DNA of 32,701 nt, taken from contig FMUV01000028.1 in assembly GCA_900101355.1 (NCBI GenBank), positions 1-32,701 of the forward strand, written 5' to 3'. Positions within the stretch are counted from its first letter, which is position 1, and each line of letters starts with the position of its first letter. Both the position numbers and the translations under genes were made by a program. The stretch is from Ruminococcus sp. YE282. Lineage in GTDB: Bacteria > Bacillota > Clostridia > Oscillospirales > Acutalibacteraceae. Below the pieces are notes generated by a model. The model saw nothing but the letters and a program-made list of their open reading frames with translations. It made no database searches and was not told where the DNA came from. Of the stretch, positions 1 to 7,767 are shown piece by piece.

Positions 1-253
1 CAAGCTCTCCCATCTGTGTTTTTATCGTCTTTTTTGAGTAGCCGTTTCTGTAATTTTTCGACTTATTGCTACACTCATCATTCGACGTTCTTTCGCTTTT
101 CTCGTAGCCGAGCTCATCTGCAAGCTCACATTCCATAACCTCCTGAAGAATGTCCTTGAACATATTTTTCATTGCTGTCATAACTTCATCTGTTGAGGTG
201 AATTTCTGACTTCTTACAAATTCTCTCATCATTTCTGCCGGTACTTTTTCCAT
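1..253 (-). CDS. IS256-family (mutator-type) transposase, N-terminal fragment cut by window edge
   Basis: Reading leftward from ATG 253 gives 84 open codons to the window edge. The segment GYEKSERTSND followed by KNYRNGYSKKTIKTQMGEL is the hallmark N-terminal region of IS256/mutator transposases, which are DDE enzymes moving by a copy-out mechanism. The start begins MEKVPAEMMREF and has GGAAG about 8 bases upstream. The catalytic DDE residues would lie beyond the window, so whether the transposase is intact cannot be seen. The Shine-Dalgarno is buried in a perfect inverted repeat (261-312), which suggests low translation when transcription enters from outside. Confidence 0.85.
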   Translation of the reverse strand, partial: MEKVPAEMMREFVRSQKFTSTDEVMTAMKNMFKDILQEVMECELADELGYEKSERTSNDECSNKSKNYRNGYSKKTIKTQMGEL

Positions 254-260
254 TAAAAAA

Positions 261-312
261 ACTTCCTTTCAAGCTTTAATTTTTCTGTTTCCATTATTGC
301 TTGAAAGGAAGT
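261..312 (-). promoter_or_regulatory. Leader hairpin occluding the transposase ribosome binding site
   Basis: The 14-base arms ACTTCCTTTCAAGC (261-274) and GCTTGAAAGGAAGT (299-312) are perfect inverted complements separated by 24 bases. In transposase mRNA the GGAAG Shine-Dalgarno for ATG 253 lies in the promoter-distal arm, so folding would hide it. A transcript reading in from outside the element would carry both arms. This matches the known IS strategy of blocking translation from impinging transcripts; that role is inferred here. Confidence 0.6.
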
Positions 313-372
313 CTATTATTCACTTTTACACAAACTTTTCGGCGGTCTTATTTATTTAAAATCATAAATTTT

Positions 373-412
373 AATCCCCAAGACAAAGCTGTTAGAGCTT
401 GTTTTGGGGATT
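373..412. terminator. Hairpin terminator between the IS256 end and the pseudouridine synthase gene
   Basis: The arms AATCCCCAA (373-381) and TTGGGGATT (404-412) pair perfectly and extend inward with a wobble and a bulge to a short loop. On the plus strand the stem is followed by TTTGATTTTG. On the minus strand, where it would end the gene at 426-1301, the stem is followed by an AT-rich tract. It lies 14 bases past that gene's stop, so it most likely terminates it, and may work in both directions. Confidence 0.7.
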
Positions 413-425
413 TTTGATTTTGAAA

Positions 426-1301
426 TTATCTGATTTGATTTATTATCTGCATCATATCATTCGGAATTTTTGCTTTAACAATAAATTCTTCATCTGTGAT
501 TGGATGTTTTATTTTCATCTCTCCGCAATGTAACGCCTGTCGGGAAATTTTTTCAAGACTTCCTCCGTATAGATCATCACCGAGCAGCGGATGTCCGATA
601 GATGCCATATGACATCTGATTTGATGTGTCTTTCCTGTTTCAAGATTTAGTTCAATAAATGATAATTCCTTTGAAGAATATATTATATGATAATGTGTAA
701 TGGCTGCTTTGCCCTCTTTTAAGATATGACGTACCATCTTTGATTCGGGCAGCAAACCTATCGGAGCTTTAATTGTGCCGTCGCTTTCAATTTTGCCGTG
801 ACAAATTGCATAGTATGTTTTATCAACTGAGTTTTTTAATTTGTTTGCCGAATACCTGTCTTTTGAAATCAGCACCAAACCCGAGGTATCCCTGTCTAAA
901 CGATTAATCGCTCTGAATGTATAATTTTCGGATTTTTCTGCTGCATAATACGCAACAAGATTTGCTAATGTGTCTTCCTGATGCTGTTTAACAGGGTGCA
1001 CGGGCATAAGCGGCGGCTTGTTTACAATAAGCAGATTGCTGTCTTCATAACATATATCCAGATTCCCTTTAACAGGAGTTATTTGAGATTGCCTATCCTC
1101 GGGCAAATTGATTATCACCTCTGCCCCACTTTCAACAAAATCAATAGTCCTTAGAATTTTTTCGTTCATCATAATTCCGTCTTTTTTGCGAACCAATTGT
1201 GTTATCATTCTTGCTGAAAGATAACAGTTTTTTCTCAAAAAATTTTTGGCAAGCATTTTGTCACATTCATCAGGCACTGTAAACTTAAGTTGTTCAGACA
1301 T
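426..1301 (-). CDS. RluA-family (RluD-type) 23S rRNA/tRNA pseudouridine synthase
   Basis: The 291-residue protein isomerises uridine to pseudouridine in structured RNA. Residues about 1-70 resemble the S4-like RNA-binding domain of RluD-type enzymes, and the catalytic domain follows from about 80. The motif NRLDRDTSGLVL (about 133-144) is the family II motif with the catalytic Asp at position 136. FIELNLETGKTHQIRCHMASIGHPLLGD is the conserved C-terminal RluA motif. The length is normal for the family. Its ATG at 1301 overlaps the end of the upstream DUF1294 gene by 8 bases, so the two are translationally coupled; the ribosome site is weak (TTGAGAATAA). Which uridine is modified cannot be told, because RluA paralogues differ in target and Clostridia carry several. 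Confidence 0.9.
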   Translation of the reverse strand: MSEQLKFTVPDECDKMLAKNFLRKNCYLSARMITQLVRKKDGIMMNEKILRTIDFVESGAEVIINLPEDRQSQITPVKGNLDICYEDSNLLIVNKPPLMPVHPVKQHQEDTLANLVAYYAAEKSENYTFRAINRLDRDTSGLVLISKDRYSANKLKNSVDKTYYAICHGKIESDGTIKAPIGLLPESKMVRHILKEGKAAITHYHIIYSSKELSFIELNLETGKTHQIRCHMASIGHPLLGDDLYGGSLEKISRQALHCGEMKIKHPITDEEFIVKAKIPNDMMQIINQIR

Positions 1302-1575
1302 AAATTATTCTCAATACAAAAAATACTGCGAGCAGTTCAAAAATGAGAATTGCCGGAATACCAACCATAAACTTCAAATGCTTGGTTTTATGATGAATTA
1401 AAAGCATTGTAAAATACATTCCCACGCTTCCGCCGAATGCGGAAACAAGTAGTAAAGTGCTTTCCTTGACGCGCCATTTATGGTGAATGGCACGTGATTT
1501 ATCGTAAATTGTGATACACACTGCGAAAATATTAATCAAAATCAAGTATATTAAGAGAATAAACAATAAATTCAT
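1294..1575 (-). CDS. DUF1294 family small membrane protein
   Basis: The 93-residue protein fits DUF1294. It has an N-terminal hydrophobic segment (about 2-22), the family signature YDKSRAIHHKWRVKEST followed by a glycine-rich AFGGSVGMYFTMLLIHHKTKH, and a C-terminal hydrophobic helix. It should sit in the cytoplasmic membrane with two or three helices. No biochemical function is established for the family. A ribosome site TTGAGGTT lies 4-5 bases before ATG 1575. It is co-transcribed with the downstream pseudouridine synthase (8-base overlap) and diverges from the gene at 1590 with only 14 bases between them, so its promoter must lie inside that neighbour. Confidence 0.8.
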   Translation of the reverse strand: MNLLFILLIYLILINIFAVCITIYDKSRAIHHKWRVKESTLLLVSAFGGSVGMYFTMLLIHHKTKHLKFMVGIPAILIFELLAVFFVLRIIYV

Positions 1576-1589
1576 AATAACCTCAAAGG

Positions 1590-2846
1590 ATGATAAATTT
1601 GAAAATAAAAAAATATTTGCCGCTGACCGTTACCGCAGCAGTTCTTATATGTACAATTTTATTCAGTGCAATAAGCAATTCAAAAGCTCCGATGACCTTT
1701 GTGAACAATTCGGTAATTGACGACTCAAGCTCTGCCAATAACCTTTCAGCTACTAACGACAATGCAAATCTCAAAGATGAAGAAATGAAAGGCGTATGGG
1801 TAACATATATGGAGCTTAGTATGGAAAATGGAGAAGATAAGTCCGAAAAAAGGTTCAGAGAAAAATTTACCGAAATTGCCGAAAACTCCGAGAAATCGGG
1901 ATTTAATACACTAATTGTACAAGTCAGGCCTTTTTGTGACTCATTATACGAATCGGAATTTTTTCCGTATTCACATATATTAACAGGTTCACAAGGTAAA
2001 AACCCGGGGTATGATGCGCTTAAGATTATGTGTGAAATATGCAAAAGCTATGATTTGAAAATTCACGCATGGGTAAACCCATATCGTGTTGCGGTAAGTA
2101 AAACACCGTCAGAACTAAGCGATAATAATCCATATATTATTGACAACAGTCTTGGCTTTGAAACAGAGGGCGGAATATATCTTGACCCGTCAAATGAAAA
2201 AGCAAGGCAGCTGATTATTAACGGCATAGAAGAAATTGTCAGTAATTATAACGTTGACGGCATTCAGTTTGACGATTATTTTTACCCTAATGATATAAAT
2301 GATTGTGATAACCAATCATACGAAAAATACAGGGAAAAATTCGGGAATAATTGTATGAGTATTGACGATTGGAGGAAGGCAAATGTAAATTTGCTGGTAA
2401 GCGAGGTATACCGAACCGTACATAAAACAAAGGAAAATGTTGTGTTCGGTATATCTCCGCAAGGTAATATCGATAATAATGATGGATTATATGCAGATGT
2501 TAAAAGTTGGTGTACCTGTGGAGGGTACATTGACTATATTTGCCCGCAAATATACTTCAGTATTGACAATCCAAAGCTGAAATTTGAAGATTCACTCGAA
2601 AGTTGGTTGAATCTTGAATTTGCCGATAATGTAACAATGTATGTAGGACTTGCCGGATATAAAGCCGGAAGCAATAAAGACGACGGTACATGGCTTAACA
2701 GCAATGACATACTTGCAACAGAATATGAAATTTTGCAAAAATACGATAAAGTAAACGGTTTTATGTTGTACAGCTATTCAAGCCTTTTTGAAAAAGATGC
2801 GGCAGAAGAAGTAGAAACGCTGAGAAAGGTTATAACCACAATTTAG
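1590..2846 (+). CDS. GHL10/DUF187 glycosyl hydrolase-like secreted or anchored protein
   Basis: The 418-residue protein has a positively charged start and a hydrophobic segment (about 8-28), meaning a signal peptide or anchor, then a Ser/Asn-rich linker. The GHL10 domain runs from about residue 68: MKGVWVTYMEL, FNTLIVQVRPFCDSLY, LKIHAWVNPYR and VDGIQFDDYFYP are its ordered motifs. The family has a TIM-barrel related to glycoside hydrolases and is thought to act on cell-wall or other extracellular glycans; the substrate here is unknown. The start is uncertain. ATG 1590 has AAAGG immediately before it with no spacing, whereas TTG 1599 has AAAGGATGAT at a normal distance and gives a more typical signal peptide. 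I suspect TTG 1599 is the true start. Confidence 0.85.
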   Translation: MINLKIKKYLPLTVTAAVLICTILFSAISNSKAPMTFVNNSVIDDSSSANNLSATNDNANLKDEEMKGVWVTYMELSMENGEDKSEKRFREKFTEIAENSEKSGFNTLIVQVRPFCDSLYESEFFPYSHILTGSQGKNPGYDALKIMCEICKSYDLKIHAWVNPYRVAVSKTPSELSDNNPYIIDNSLGFETEGGIYLDPSNEKARQLIINGIEEIVSNYNVDGIQFDDYFYPNDINDCDNQSYEKYREKFGNNCMSIDDWRKANVNLLVSEVYRTVHKTKENVVFGISPQGNIDNNDGLYADVKSWCTCGGYIDYICPQIYFSIDNPKLKFEDSLESWLNLEFADNVTMYVGLAGYKAGSNKDDGTWLNSNDILATEYEILQKYDKVNGFMLYSYSSLFEKDAAEEVETLRKVITTI

Positions 2847-2969
2847 ATGTTCCCTACCTCTGAATAGATCCAATCCGGTATTTTGGTTAAGGTTACATTC
2901 ATATAATGAAGCCCTGAGGAGCGCTAACACACTTTTGTATTTTTTAATTGTTGCAAGTTACGCTTTTTG

Positions 2970-2991
2970 AGAGCAAATCAGAGCTTGCTCT
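2970..2991. terminator. Possible short terminator between convergent genes
   Basis: The arms AGAGCAA (2970-2976) and TTGCTCT (2985-2991) enclose an 8-base loop and are followed on the plus strand by TATTTAATCT. The hairpin lies between the convergent GHL10 gene and mtaB, so it could end either transcript. The stem is short and the T-tract is broken. The rest of 2847-3006 shows nothing else I can name. Confidence 0.4.
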
Positions 2992-3006
2992 TATTTAATC
3001 TAATGA

Positions 3007-4299
3007 TTAAACAAGTTCTCCAACGCAAAAATCTTTATCAGCCTTTGTAATTTTTACCTTTTGAATAGTTCCGCAAAGAGTATTGTCGTCTGAATATATG
3101 TGAACAGGGGTGTAGTTTTTGGTATATCCTTCAAGGTAACCGTGCCTGATACGTTCAAATAATACATCTTCAACAATTCCTACCTGTGAACGCAAAAACT
3201 CTGCTCTTGATTCTTCAACAAGATTACCCATCAGTTTGGCACGATGTTCTTTGATTTCAGGAGATACCTGATCGTCGGCCTTGTCTGCAACTGTACCTTT
3301 TCTGCGTGAATAAGGGAAAACATGAACTTTGGCAAATCCGATGCTTTTTACAAATTGCATTGACTGCTCAAAATCGTAATCATCTTCCCCTGCAAACCCT
3401 ACCATAACATCGGTTGTGATTGACGAATTATCAAATGTTCTTCTCAGTCTTGCAACAATTTCAGCATATTCGTATGTATCATAATGGCGATTCATAGCCT
3501 TAAGAGTTTTGTCGCAGCCGCTTTGCAAAGACAGATGAAACTGAGGACAGAATTTGGGCTGGGCTGCAAGTCGCCTGACCATATCTTCGTCCATACGTTC
3601 CGGCTCAATAGAACCAAGTCGTACACGCTCAATTCCATCAACAGAGCAAGCACATTCAACAGCGTCTGCAAGATTATAATCTTCATCAAGTCCATAAGCT
3701 GAAAGGTTTATTCCGACAAGAACAACTTCTTTGTAACCACCGGCAGCAACTCTCTGTACCTCAGTCTTTAAATCTGTAAGAGATTTTGAACGCACTCTTC
3801 CCCTTGCGTACGGTATAATGCAATAAGAACAAAAACGATTGCAACCGTCTTCAATCTTAATGAATGCCCTTGTATGTTCTCCAAATGATGTTATGTGCAA
3901 GTTTTCATAAACTTCATTTTTTCCGTTATGTTCACTTATTTGAACAAGGATATGTTTATTTTTAAGGTAATTCTCTAAAGTAGGAATAAGTACTGCTCGC
4001 TTTGCATTGCCTAAAACTATGTCGCAATTTTTAAAATTGGCTGTTTCTTCGGGAAAAGCCTGTGGCATACATCCCGTAAGTATTATAATGCCGTCCGGAT
4101 TTGCACGGCGTATTTTGTTAATAAGTTTGCGATTTTTGGCATCACTTACCGAGGTTACTGTGCAACTGTTTACAATGGTTATATCTGCCTTGTCCTTGTC
4201 ATCGGACAGTGTATAACCGTGATTAAGCATATCTTCACGCATTGCCTGTGATTCATATTGATTAACTTTGCAACCCAAGGTAAGAATATTAAAATTCAT
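3007..4299 (-). CDS. mtaB: tRNA (N6-threonylcarbamoyladenosine 37) methylthiotransferase MtaB
   Basis: This radical-SAM enzyme converts t6A37 to ms2t6A37 in ANN-decoding tRNAs. The order is an N-terminal UPF0004 domain with cluster cysteines in TLGCKVNQ (Cys10), NSCTV (Cys46) and LTGCMP (Cys77), then a radical-SAM core with CNRFCSYC (Cys153, 157, 160), then a C-terminal TRAM-like RNA-binding region. The TLGCKVNQYES opening distinguishes MtaB from MiaB and RimO. I place the start at ATG 4299, giving MNFNILTLGC as in relatives. The ATG at 4311 adds four residues and sits directly on the AAAAGG ribosome site. The gene is convergent with the GHL10 gene and divergent from the HPr-like gene. Confidence 0.92.
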   Translation of the reverse strand: MNFNILTLGCKVNQYESQAMREDMLNHGYTLSDDKDKADITIVNSCTVTSVSDAKNRKLINKIRRANPDGIIILTGCMPQAFPEETANFKNCDIVLGNAKRAVLIPTLENYLKNKHILVQISEHNGKNEVYENLHITSFGEHTRAFIKIEDGCNRFCSYCIIPYARGRVRSKSLTDLKTEVQRVAAGGYKEVVLVGINLSAYGLDEDYNLADAVECACSVDGIERVRLGSIEPERMDEDMVRRLAAQPKFCPQFHLSLQSGCDKTLKAMNRHYDTYEYAEIVARLRRTFDNSSITTDVMVGFAGEDDYDFEQSMQFVKSIGFAKVHVFPYSRRKGTVADKADDQVSPEIKEHRAKLMGNLVEESRAEFLRSQVGIVEDVLFERIRHGYLEGYTKNYTPVHIYSDDNTLCGTIQKVKITKADKDFCVGELV

Positions 4300-4427
4300 T
4301 ATAATTGTCATCCTTTTTTATTCAAATAGTTGAAAATTTTGAAATTGAAAAATTCGTATTGCTTATGTAAAAAATTAATGTTAAGATATATTTAAGGAAA
4401 AAATTCTTTAATTTATGGGGTGATTGA

Positions 4428-4667
4428 GTGTACAAAATGCACATAGCTGCAGAGAACAAAAACAGTCTTATTGATATTTTTGAAACGTTGTCACACTTTC
4501 CGAATATCATGATGATGATTAAAAGCGGCGAATATACTGTTGATGCACATTCGCTTATTGGTGTATTTTCACTTGACATCAATAAACCGTTTGAATTACT
4601 GCTTGACAACGAACCAAGTGATGAATTTAAAGAGGCAATTTCAAAGTTTGTGCTTGCAACTGCATAA
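4428..4667 (+). CDS. HPr-like protein lacking the active-site histidine (Crh-like)
   Basis: This 79-residue protein starts at GTG 4428 with GGGGTGATT just upstream. Its second half follows the HPr fold: SGEYTVDAHSLIGVFSLDIN aligns with the region around the regulatory serine of HPr, followed by FELLLDNEPSDEFKEAISKF as the last strand and helix. Ser42 sits where HPr Ser46 does. The IHARP loop that carries the phospho-histidine is replaced by NSLID, so it cannot act as a normal PTS phosphocarrier. Bacillus Crh likewise lacks the histidine and keeps the serine, and serves in catabolite control; a similar role here is inference. A weak promoter may lie at TTGCTT (4359-4364) and TAAGAT (4382-4387) with 17-base spacing. 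The gene stands alone and ends at a strong hairpin. Confidence 0.75.
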   Translation: MYKMHIAAENKNSLIDIFETLSHFPNIMMMIKSGEYTVDAHSLIGVFSLDINKPFELLLDNEPSDEFKEAISKFVLATA

Positions 4668-4691
4668 ATTTAGGAATATATACATAGTTTT

Positions 4692-4725
4692 ATTAAGCCC
4701 TATGACTTTTGTCATAGGGCTTAAT
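4692..4725. terminator. Strong bidirectional terminator between HPr-like gene and his operon
   Basis: The 15-base arms ATTAAGCCCTATGAC (4692-4706) and GTCATAGGGCTTAAT (4711-4725) are perfect complements around a TTTT loop. AT-rich tails on both sides (TTATT to the right, AAAAC/TTTTA to the left) suit termination in both directions. It lies 24 bases past the HPr-like stop and 8 bases past the hisE stop, so it probably ends both convergent transcripts. Confidence 0.9.
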
Positions 4726-4733
4726 TTATTCCA

Positions 4734-5066
4734 TTAAGAATTTTTATCTACAACGTGAAATTTCTTTAAATTTCCTGTCTTTTCACTTCTTCGGTCAAGC
4801 TCGGCAAGTACATCATCAAGCGGAATCCCCTGCTGTACAAGCATAACCATAAGATGATAAATCAAATCGGCAGTTTCATAAACGGTTTCACTGTTGACTC
4901 CGTTTTTTGCAGCAATAATTGTTTCGCTGCATTCTTCACCGACCTTTTTTAGAATTTTATCAATTCCCTTATCAAGAAGATAACAGGTATATGAACCCTC
5001 TTTTGGATTATCTCTTCTGTTTTCAACTGTTGCGTACAAAGCCGCAAGAACTTCTTTGTCATTCAT
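4734..5066 (-). CDS. hisE: Phosphoribosyl-ATP pyrophosphatase HisE
   Basis: The 110-residue enzyme hydrolyses PR-ATP to PR-AMP and pyrophosphate, the second step of histidine synthesis. It belongs to the all-alpha MazG-like superfamily. Metal-binding acidic motifs are visible in VGEECSETIIAAK and ETADLIYHLMVML. It is a separate gene here, although fusion to HisI is common in other bacteria. It is the last gene of the operon, 14 bases after hisI, with the ribosome site AGAGAGGTAAAA before ATG 5066, and is followed by the terminator at 4692-4725. Confidence 0.95.
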   Translation of the reverse strand: MNDKEVLAALYATVENRRDNPKEGSYTCYLLDKGIDKILKKVGEECSETIIAAKNGVNSETVYETADLIYHLMVMLVQQGIPLDDVLAELDRRSEKTGNLKKFHVVDKNS

Positions 5067-5080
5067 ACTATTTTACCTCT

Positions 5081-5395
5081 CTATTTTAGCTTTTTAAAGA
5101 AACAAGAATGGTTGCCTGTATGGCATGCAGCACCGATTTGTTCAACAGTTATCAGTAACGTATCATCATCACAATCAGAATAAATATCAATTACTTTTTG
5201 CAGATGACCTGACGTTGCACCCTTATTCCATAATTCTTGTCTGCTTCTCGACCAAAACCATGTATATCCGGTTTCAAAAGTTTTCTGCATGCTCTCACGA
5301 TTCATATATGCAAGCATTAAAACTTCACCTGTCGATTTTTCCTGTATGATTGCAGGAATAAGTTCTGACTTAACAAAATATTTATCTAAATCCAT
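5081..5395 (-). CDS. hisI: Phosphoribosyl-AMP cyclohydrolase HisI
   Basis: The 104-residue enzyme opens the adenine ring of PR-AMP, the third step. The family metal sites are visible: the Asp cluster in [10 protein letters not shown] and the zinc cysteines in [32 protein letters not shown] is the conserved central motif. It is monofunctional, with hisE encoded separately downstream. The gap after hisA is only 2 bases, and AAGGAACAG lies before ATG 5395. Confidence 0.95.
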   Translation of the reverse strand: MDLDKYFVKSELIPAIIQEKSTGEVLMLAYMNRESMQKTFETGYTWFWSRSRQELWNKGATSGHLQKVIDIYSDCDDDTLLITVEQIGAACHTGNHSCFFKKLK

Positions 5396-5397
5396 AA

Positions 5398-6117
5398 TTA
5401 ACTGTTCCTTGTTGTTTCAATAGCCTGACGTAAATCAAGGCTGCCTGAATAAATTGACTTTCCGCATATTGCGCCATATGCATTTAATTCAATCAAATTT
5501 TTAATATCTTTTAGAACTGCAACTCCGCCGCTTGCAATTATATTGCAGCTTACGCTTTTTATAAGGGAATCAAGTTGCTTAAGATTCGGACCTGCAAGCG
5601 TTCCGTCCTGTTCAATATCGGTAAACACAATGGTTTTAACTCCGACATCTTCCATTCTTTTGGCAAGTTCAATATAATTAATCTCTGAGTTGTCCAACCA
5701 ACCCTCGGCACGCACCATTCCGTCTTTGGCGTCAATGCCGATTACTATTTGGTCTCCAAATGTATTTACTGCATCAATTACAAACTGCTGGTCTTTTACA
5801 GCAGCTGAACCAAGGATTACACGGTTAATACCATGTGAAAGATAGTACTCAACCGCTTTCATGTCACGTATTCCTCCGCCTACTTCTACCGAAAGTCCGG
5901 AAGACTTTGCTACGTCGGCAATTAAATCGGCGTTGACAAGTTTGGCGTCCTTTGCTCCGTCAAGGTCAACCATATGCATCCAATTGGCTCCTGCATCAGC
6001 AAAACGCTGTGCGGCAAGGTATGGCGACTCAATAACCTTTTGAGCGGTTGAATAATCACCTTTTACAAGACGTACACATTCTCCGCCTTTTATATCAATT
6101 GCAGGTAAAATAATCAT
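5398..6117 (-). CDS. hisA: ProFAR isomerase HisA
   Basis: The 239-residue TIM-barrel enzyme isomerises ProFAR to PRFAR, the step before IGP synthase. It opens [12 protein letters not shown] with the catalytic Asp8, and the second catalytic Asp lies in [10 protein letters not shown] (about 127-136). Phosphate-binding glycines appear as VEVGGGIRD and IIASGGV, one in each half-barrel. It overlaps hisB by one base (TAATG), with GGAGT upstream. Most Firmicutes operons place hisH before hisA and hisF after it; neither is present here. Confidence 0.96.
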   Translation of the reverse strand: MIILPAIDIKGGECVRLVKGDYSTAQKVIESPYLAAQRFADAGANWMHMVDLDGAKDAKLVNADLIADVAKSSGLSVEVGGGIRDMKAVEYYLSHGINRVILGSAAVKDQQFVIDAVNTFGDQIVIGIDAKDGMVRAEGWLDNSEINYIELAKRMEDVGVKTIVFTDIEQDGTLAGPNLKQLDSLIKSVSCNIIASGGVAVLKDIKNLIELNAYGAICGKSIYSGSLDLRQAIETTRNS

Positions 6118-6695
6118 TAAAGCACTCCTTTTGTTGAAAGCGGTTTATTTGAATTGTTCGGCTTTACGGCAATTCTTAAAGAATGAGCAACAGCCTTGTA
6201 TATAGCTTCTGTAATGTGATGAGAGTTATCACCGTAAAGAGATTTGATATGCAGAGTAATCTGTGAATTAAAAGCAAGTGCTCTCATAAATTCAACTGTC
6301 ATCGAACAGTCATATTGACCGCAAACAGCCTGAGGAAAGTCAGCGTCAAACACGAGAAACGGTCTTCCGCTGATATCTACTGATGAAAATGCAAGTGCTT
6401 CATCCATAGGAACGTAGAAACTTCCGAATCTGTCAATTGAGCTTTTATCTCCTAAAGCTTTTGCAAATGCCTGACCAAGTACAATTCCGGTATCTTCAAC
6501 AGTATGGTGAGTATCAACGTTCAAATCACCGTGCACCCTGAGAATTAAACCAAATCCTCCGTGAGTTGCAAATGAATTTAGCATATGATCAAAAAATCCG
6601 ATTCCGGTATCAATTGAGATTTTCCCTCCGTCAAGACTGAGTTCAAGCTCAATGTCGGTTTCTTTGGTTTTACGCTGTATTTTAGCTGTTCTCAT
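6117..6695 (-). CDS. hisB: Imidazoleglycerol-phosphate dehydratase HisB
   Basis: The monofunctional enzyme dehydrates IGP to imidazole acetol-phosphate. Manganese-binding histidines are visible in GFFDHMLNSFATHGG and DTHHTVEDTGI, and again in the second half in NSHHITEAIYKA. The length of 192 residues is normal for the HisB-d type without a phosphatase domain. I place the start at ATG 6695 (MRTAKIQRKT), which matches relatives. Its AGAGG ribosome site is formed by the last codons of hisC. The longer frame to 6749 has no support and would overlap hisC. Confidence 0.95.
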   Translation of the reverse strand: MRTAKIQRKTKETDIELELSLDGGKISIDTGIGFFDHMLNSFATHGGFGLILRVHGDLNVDTHHTVEDTGIVLGQAFAKALGDKSSIDRFGSFYVPMDEALAFSSVDISGRPFLVFDADFPQAVCGQYDCSMTVEFMRALAFNSQITLHIKSLYGDNSHHITEAIYKAVAHSLRIAVKPNNSNKPLSTKGVL

Positions 6696-6699
6696 CATA

Positions 6700-7752
6700 C
6701 TACCTCTCAAAATACGCCTTAATAGCTTCGAGCGTTCGGTCAACCTCATCGGCAGTTCCGACTGAAATGCGAATATAATCGCCCATATATCTTATTACAA
6801 TTGATTTTTGTTTTAAGAACTCCCAAAGTTCTTTACCAAACGATGTTTTTATAAATACAAAATTCGTACAGCTCTCAAAAACTTTAAAATCTGAACTGTT
6901 TTTTGATATATCCAGTAGTCCATTATACAGCTTTTCGCGATTATTTACAATATCTTTTTTACGATTGAGTAAAAATTGCTTGTGACTGTATATAATCTTG
7001 CCTACTGCCTGCGAGAAACTATTTACATTATAAGGTGACTTAACTGCTTTGATTGCACGTGAAATTACCGGGTCTGCTACCGCAAATCCAAGACGAAGTG
7101 CGGCAGAACCGATTGCTTTAGAAGCAGTTTTGAAAACAATCAGATTTGTATACTGTTCGGCTTCGTTTAATAACCCCTCTGTCCAAAAATCCATATACGC
7201 TTCGTCTAAAATAACAAGCGCATTTACTGAATTCACAAGTTTGCGTGCCTGGTCGGCTGTGATTCCTTTGCCCGTAGGATTACAAGGATTAGAAAAAATC
7301 AACAATTTTATATTGTATGAATTGACTTTATCAATGAGCATATCTACATCAATATTGAGTTCATCATCTTTATAAAAAGTATCACATTCAACTTCACATA
7401 TTGATGAATAGAACTGATACATTGAAAAGTCAGGCGATACAACAAGCATCTTGTCGCCCTTTTCAAGAAAAGCGGATTCAATTAAAAAAATTAATTCGTC
7501 AGAACCATTTCCGGCCGTAACAAAATCAGGATTCAAACCGTAATATTCTGCAAAAGCATTTACAACATCAGTTGCAAGCGGATCCGGATAACGGTTAAAA
7601 TCAATATTATCTATAACGTCCTTTATTTCCTGCTTTATTTCGTCAGGGTAATTATAAGGGCATTCGTTAGCTTCAAGCCTAACATCATATGTGCCGCTGA
7701 TTGGTTCATATGGCTCTAATTCAACAATTTTTTTGTTTAACTTATAACTCAT
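6700..7752 (-). CDS. hisC: Histidinol-phosphate aminotransferase HisC
   Basis: The 350-residue fold-type I PLP enzyme transfers an amino group from glutamate to imidazole acetol-phosphate. The motif SNPCNPTGKGI and the ILDEAYMDF segment, which holds the PLP-contacting Asp and Tyr, lead to the Schiff-base lysine in FKTASKAIGSAALRLGF. The length is typical. The ATG at 7752 is preceded by GGAAG. It lies between hisD (15-base gap) and hisB. Aromatic aminotransferase activity is possible in this family, but the operon position makes histidine synthesis the main job. Confidence 0.95.
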   Translation of the reverse strand: MSYKLNKKIVELEPYEPISGTYDVRLEANECPYNYPDEIKQEIKDVIDNIDFNRYPDPLATDVVNAFAEYYGLNPDFVTAGNGSDELIFLIESAFLEKGDKMLVVSPDFSMYQFYSSICEVECDTFYKDDELNIDVDMLIDKVNSYNIKLLIFSNPCNPTGKGITADQARKLVNSVNALVILDEAYMDFWTEGLLNEAEQYTNLIVFKTASKAIGSAALRLGFAVADPVISRAIKAVKSPYNVNSFSQAVGKIIYSHKQFLLNRKKDIVNNREKLYNGLLDISKNSSDFKVFESCTNFVFIKTSFGKELWEFLKQKSIVIRYMGDYIRISVGTADEVDRTLEAIKAYFER

Positions 7753-7767
7753 AACAATACTTCCGTT

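Larger units (their letters stand above)
1..347 (-). mobile_element. IS256-family insertion sequence, 5' end only (continues beyond window start)
   Basis: The left edge holds the start of a transposase gene (ATG at 253, reading leftward), preceded by a hairpin leader and a probable terminal inverted repeat. The stretch at about 314-347 contains TTTACACAAACTTTTCGG, the kind of sequence that ends IS256-family elements, with the outermost base near 347 on the GGCGGTC side. The other end, the rest of the transposase and the target duplication lie outside the window, so the outer boundary is an estimate good to a few bases. The transposase points away from the neighbouring gene at 426-1301, and a hairpin terminator lies between them. 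Confidence 0.8.

Noticed and set aside
7049..7375. A 108-codon plus-strand frame inside hisC
   Set aside because: It is a shadow frame antisense to a clearly recognised hisC and resembles no protein family.
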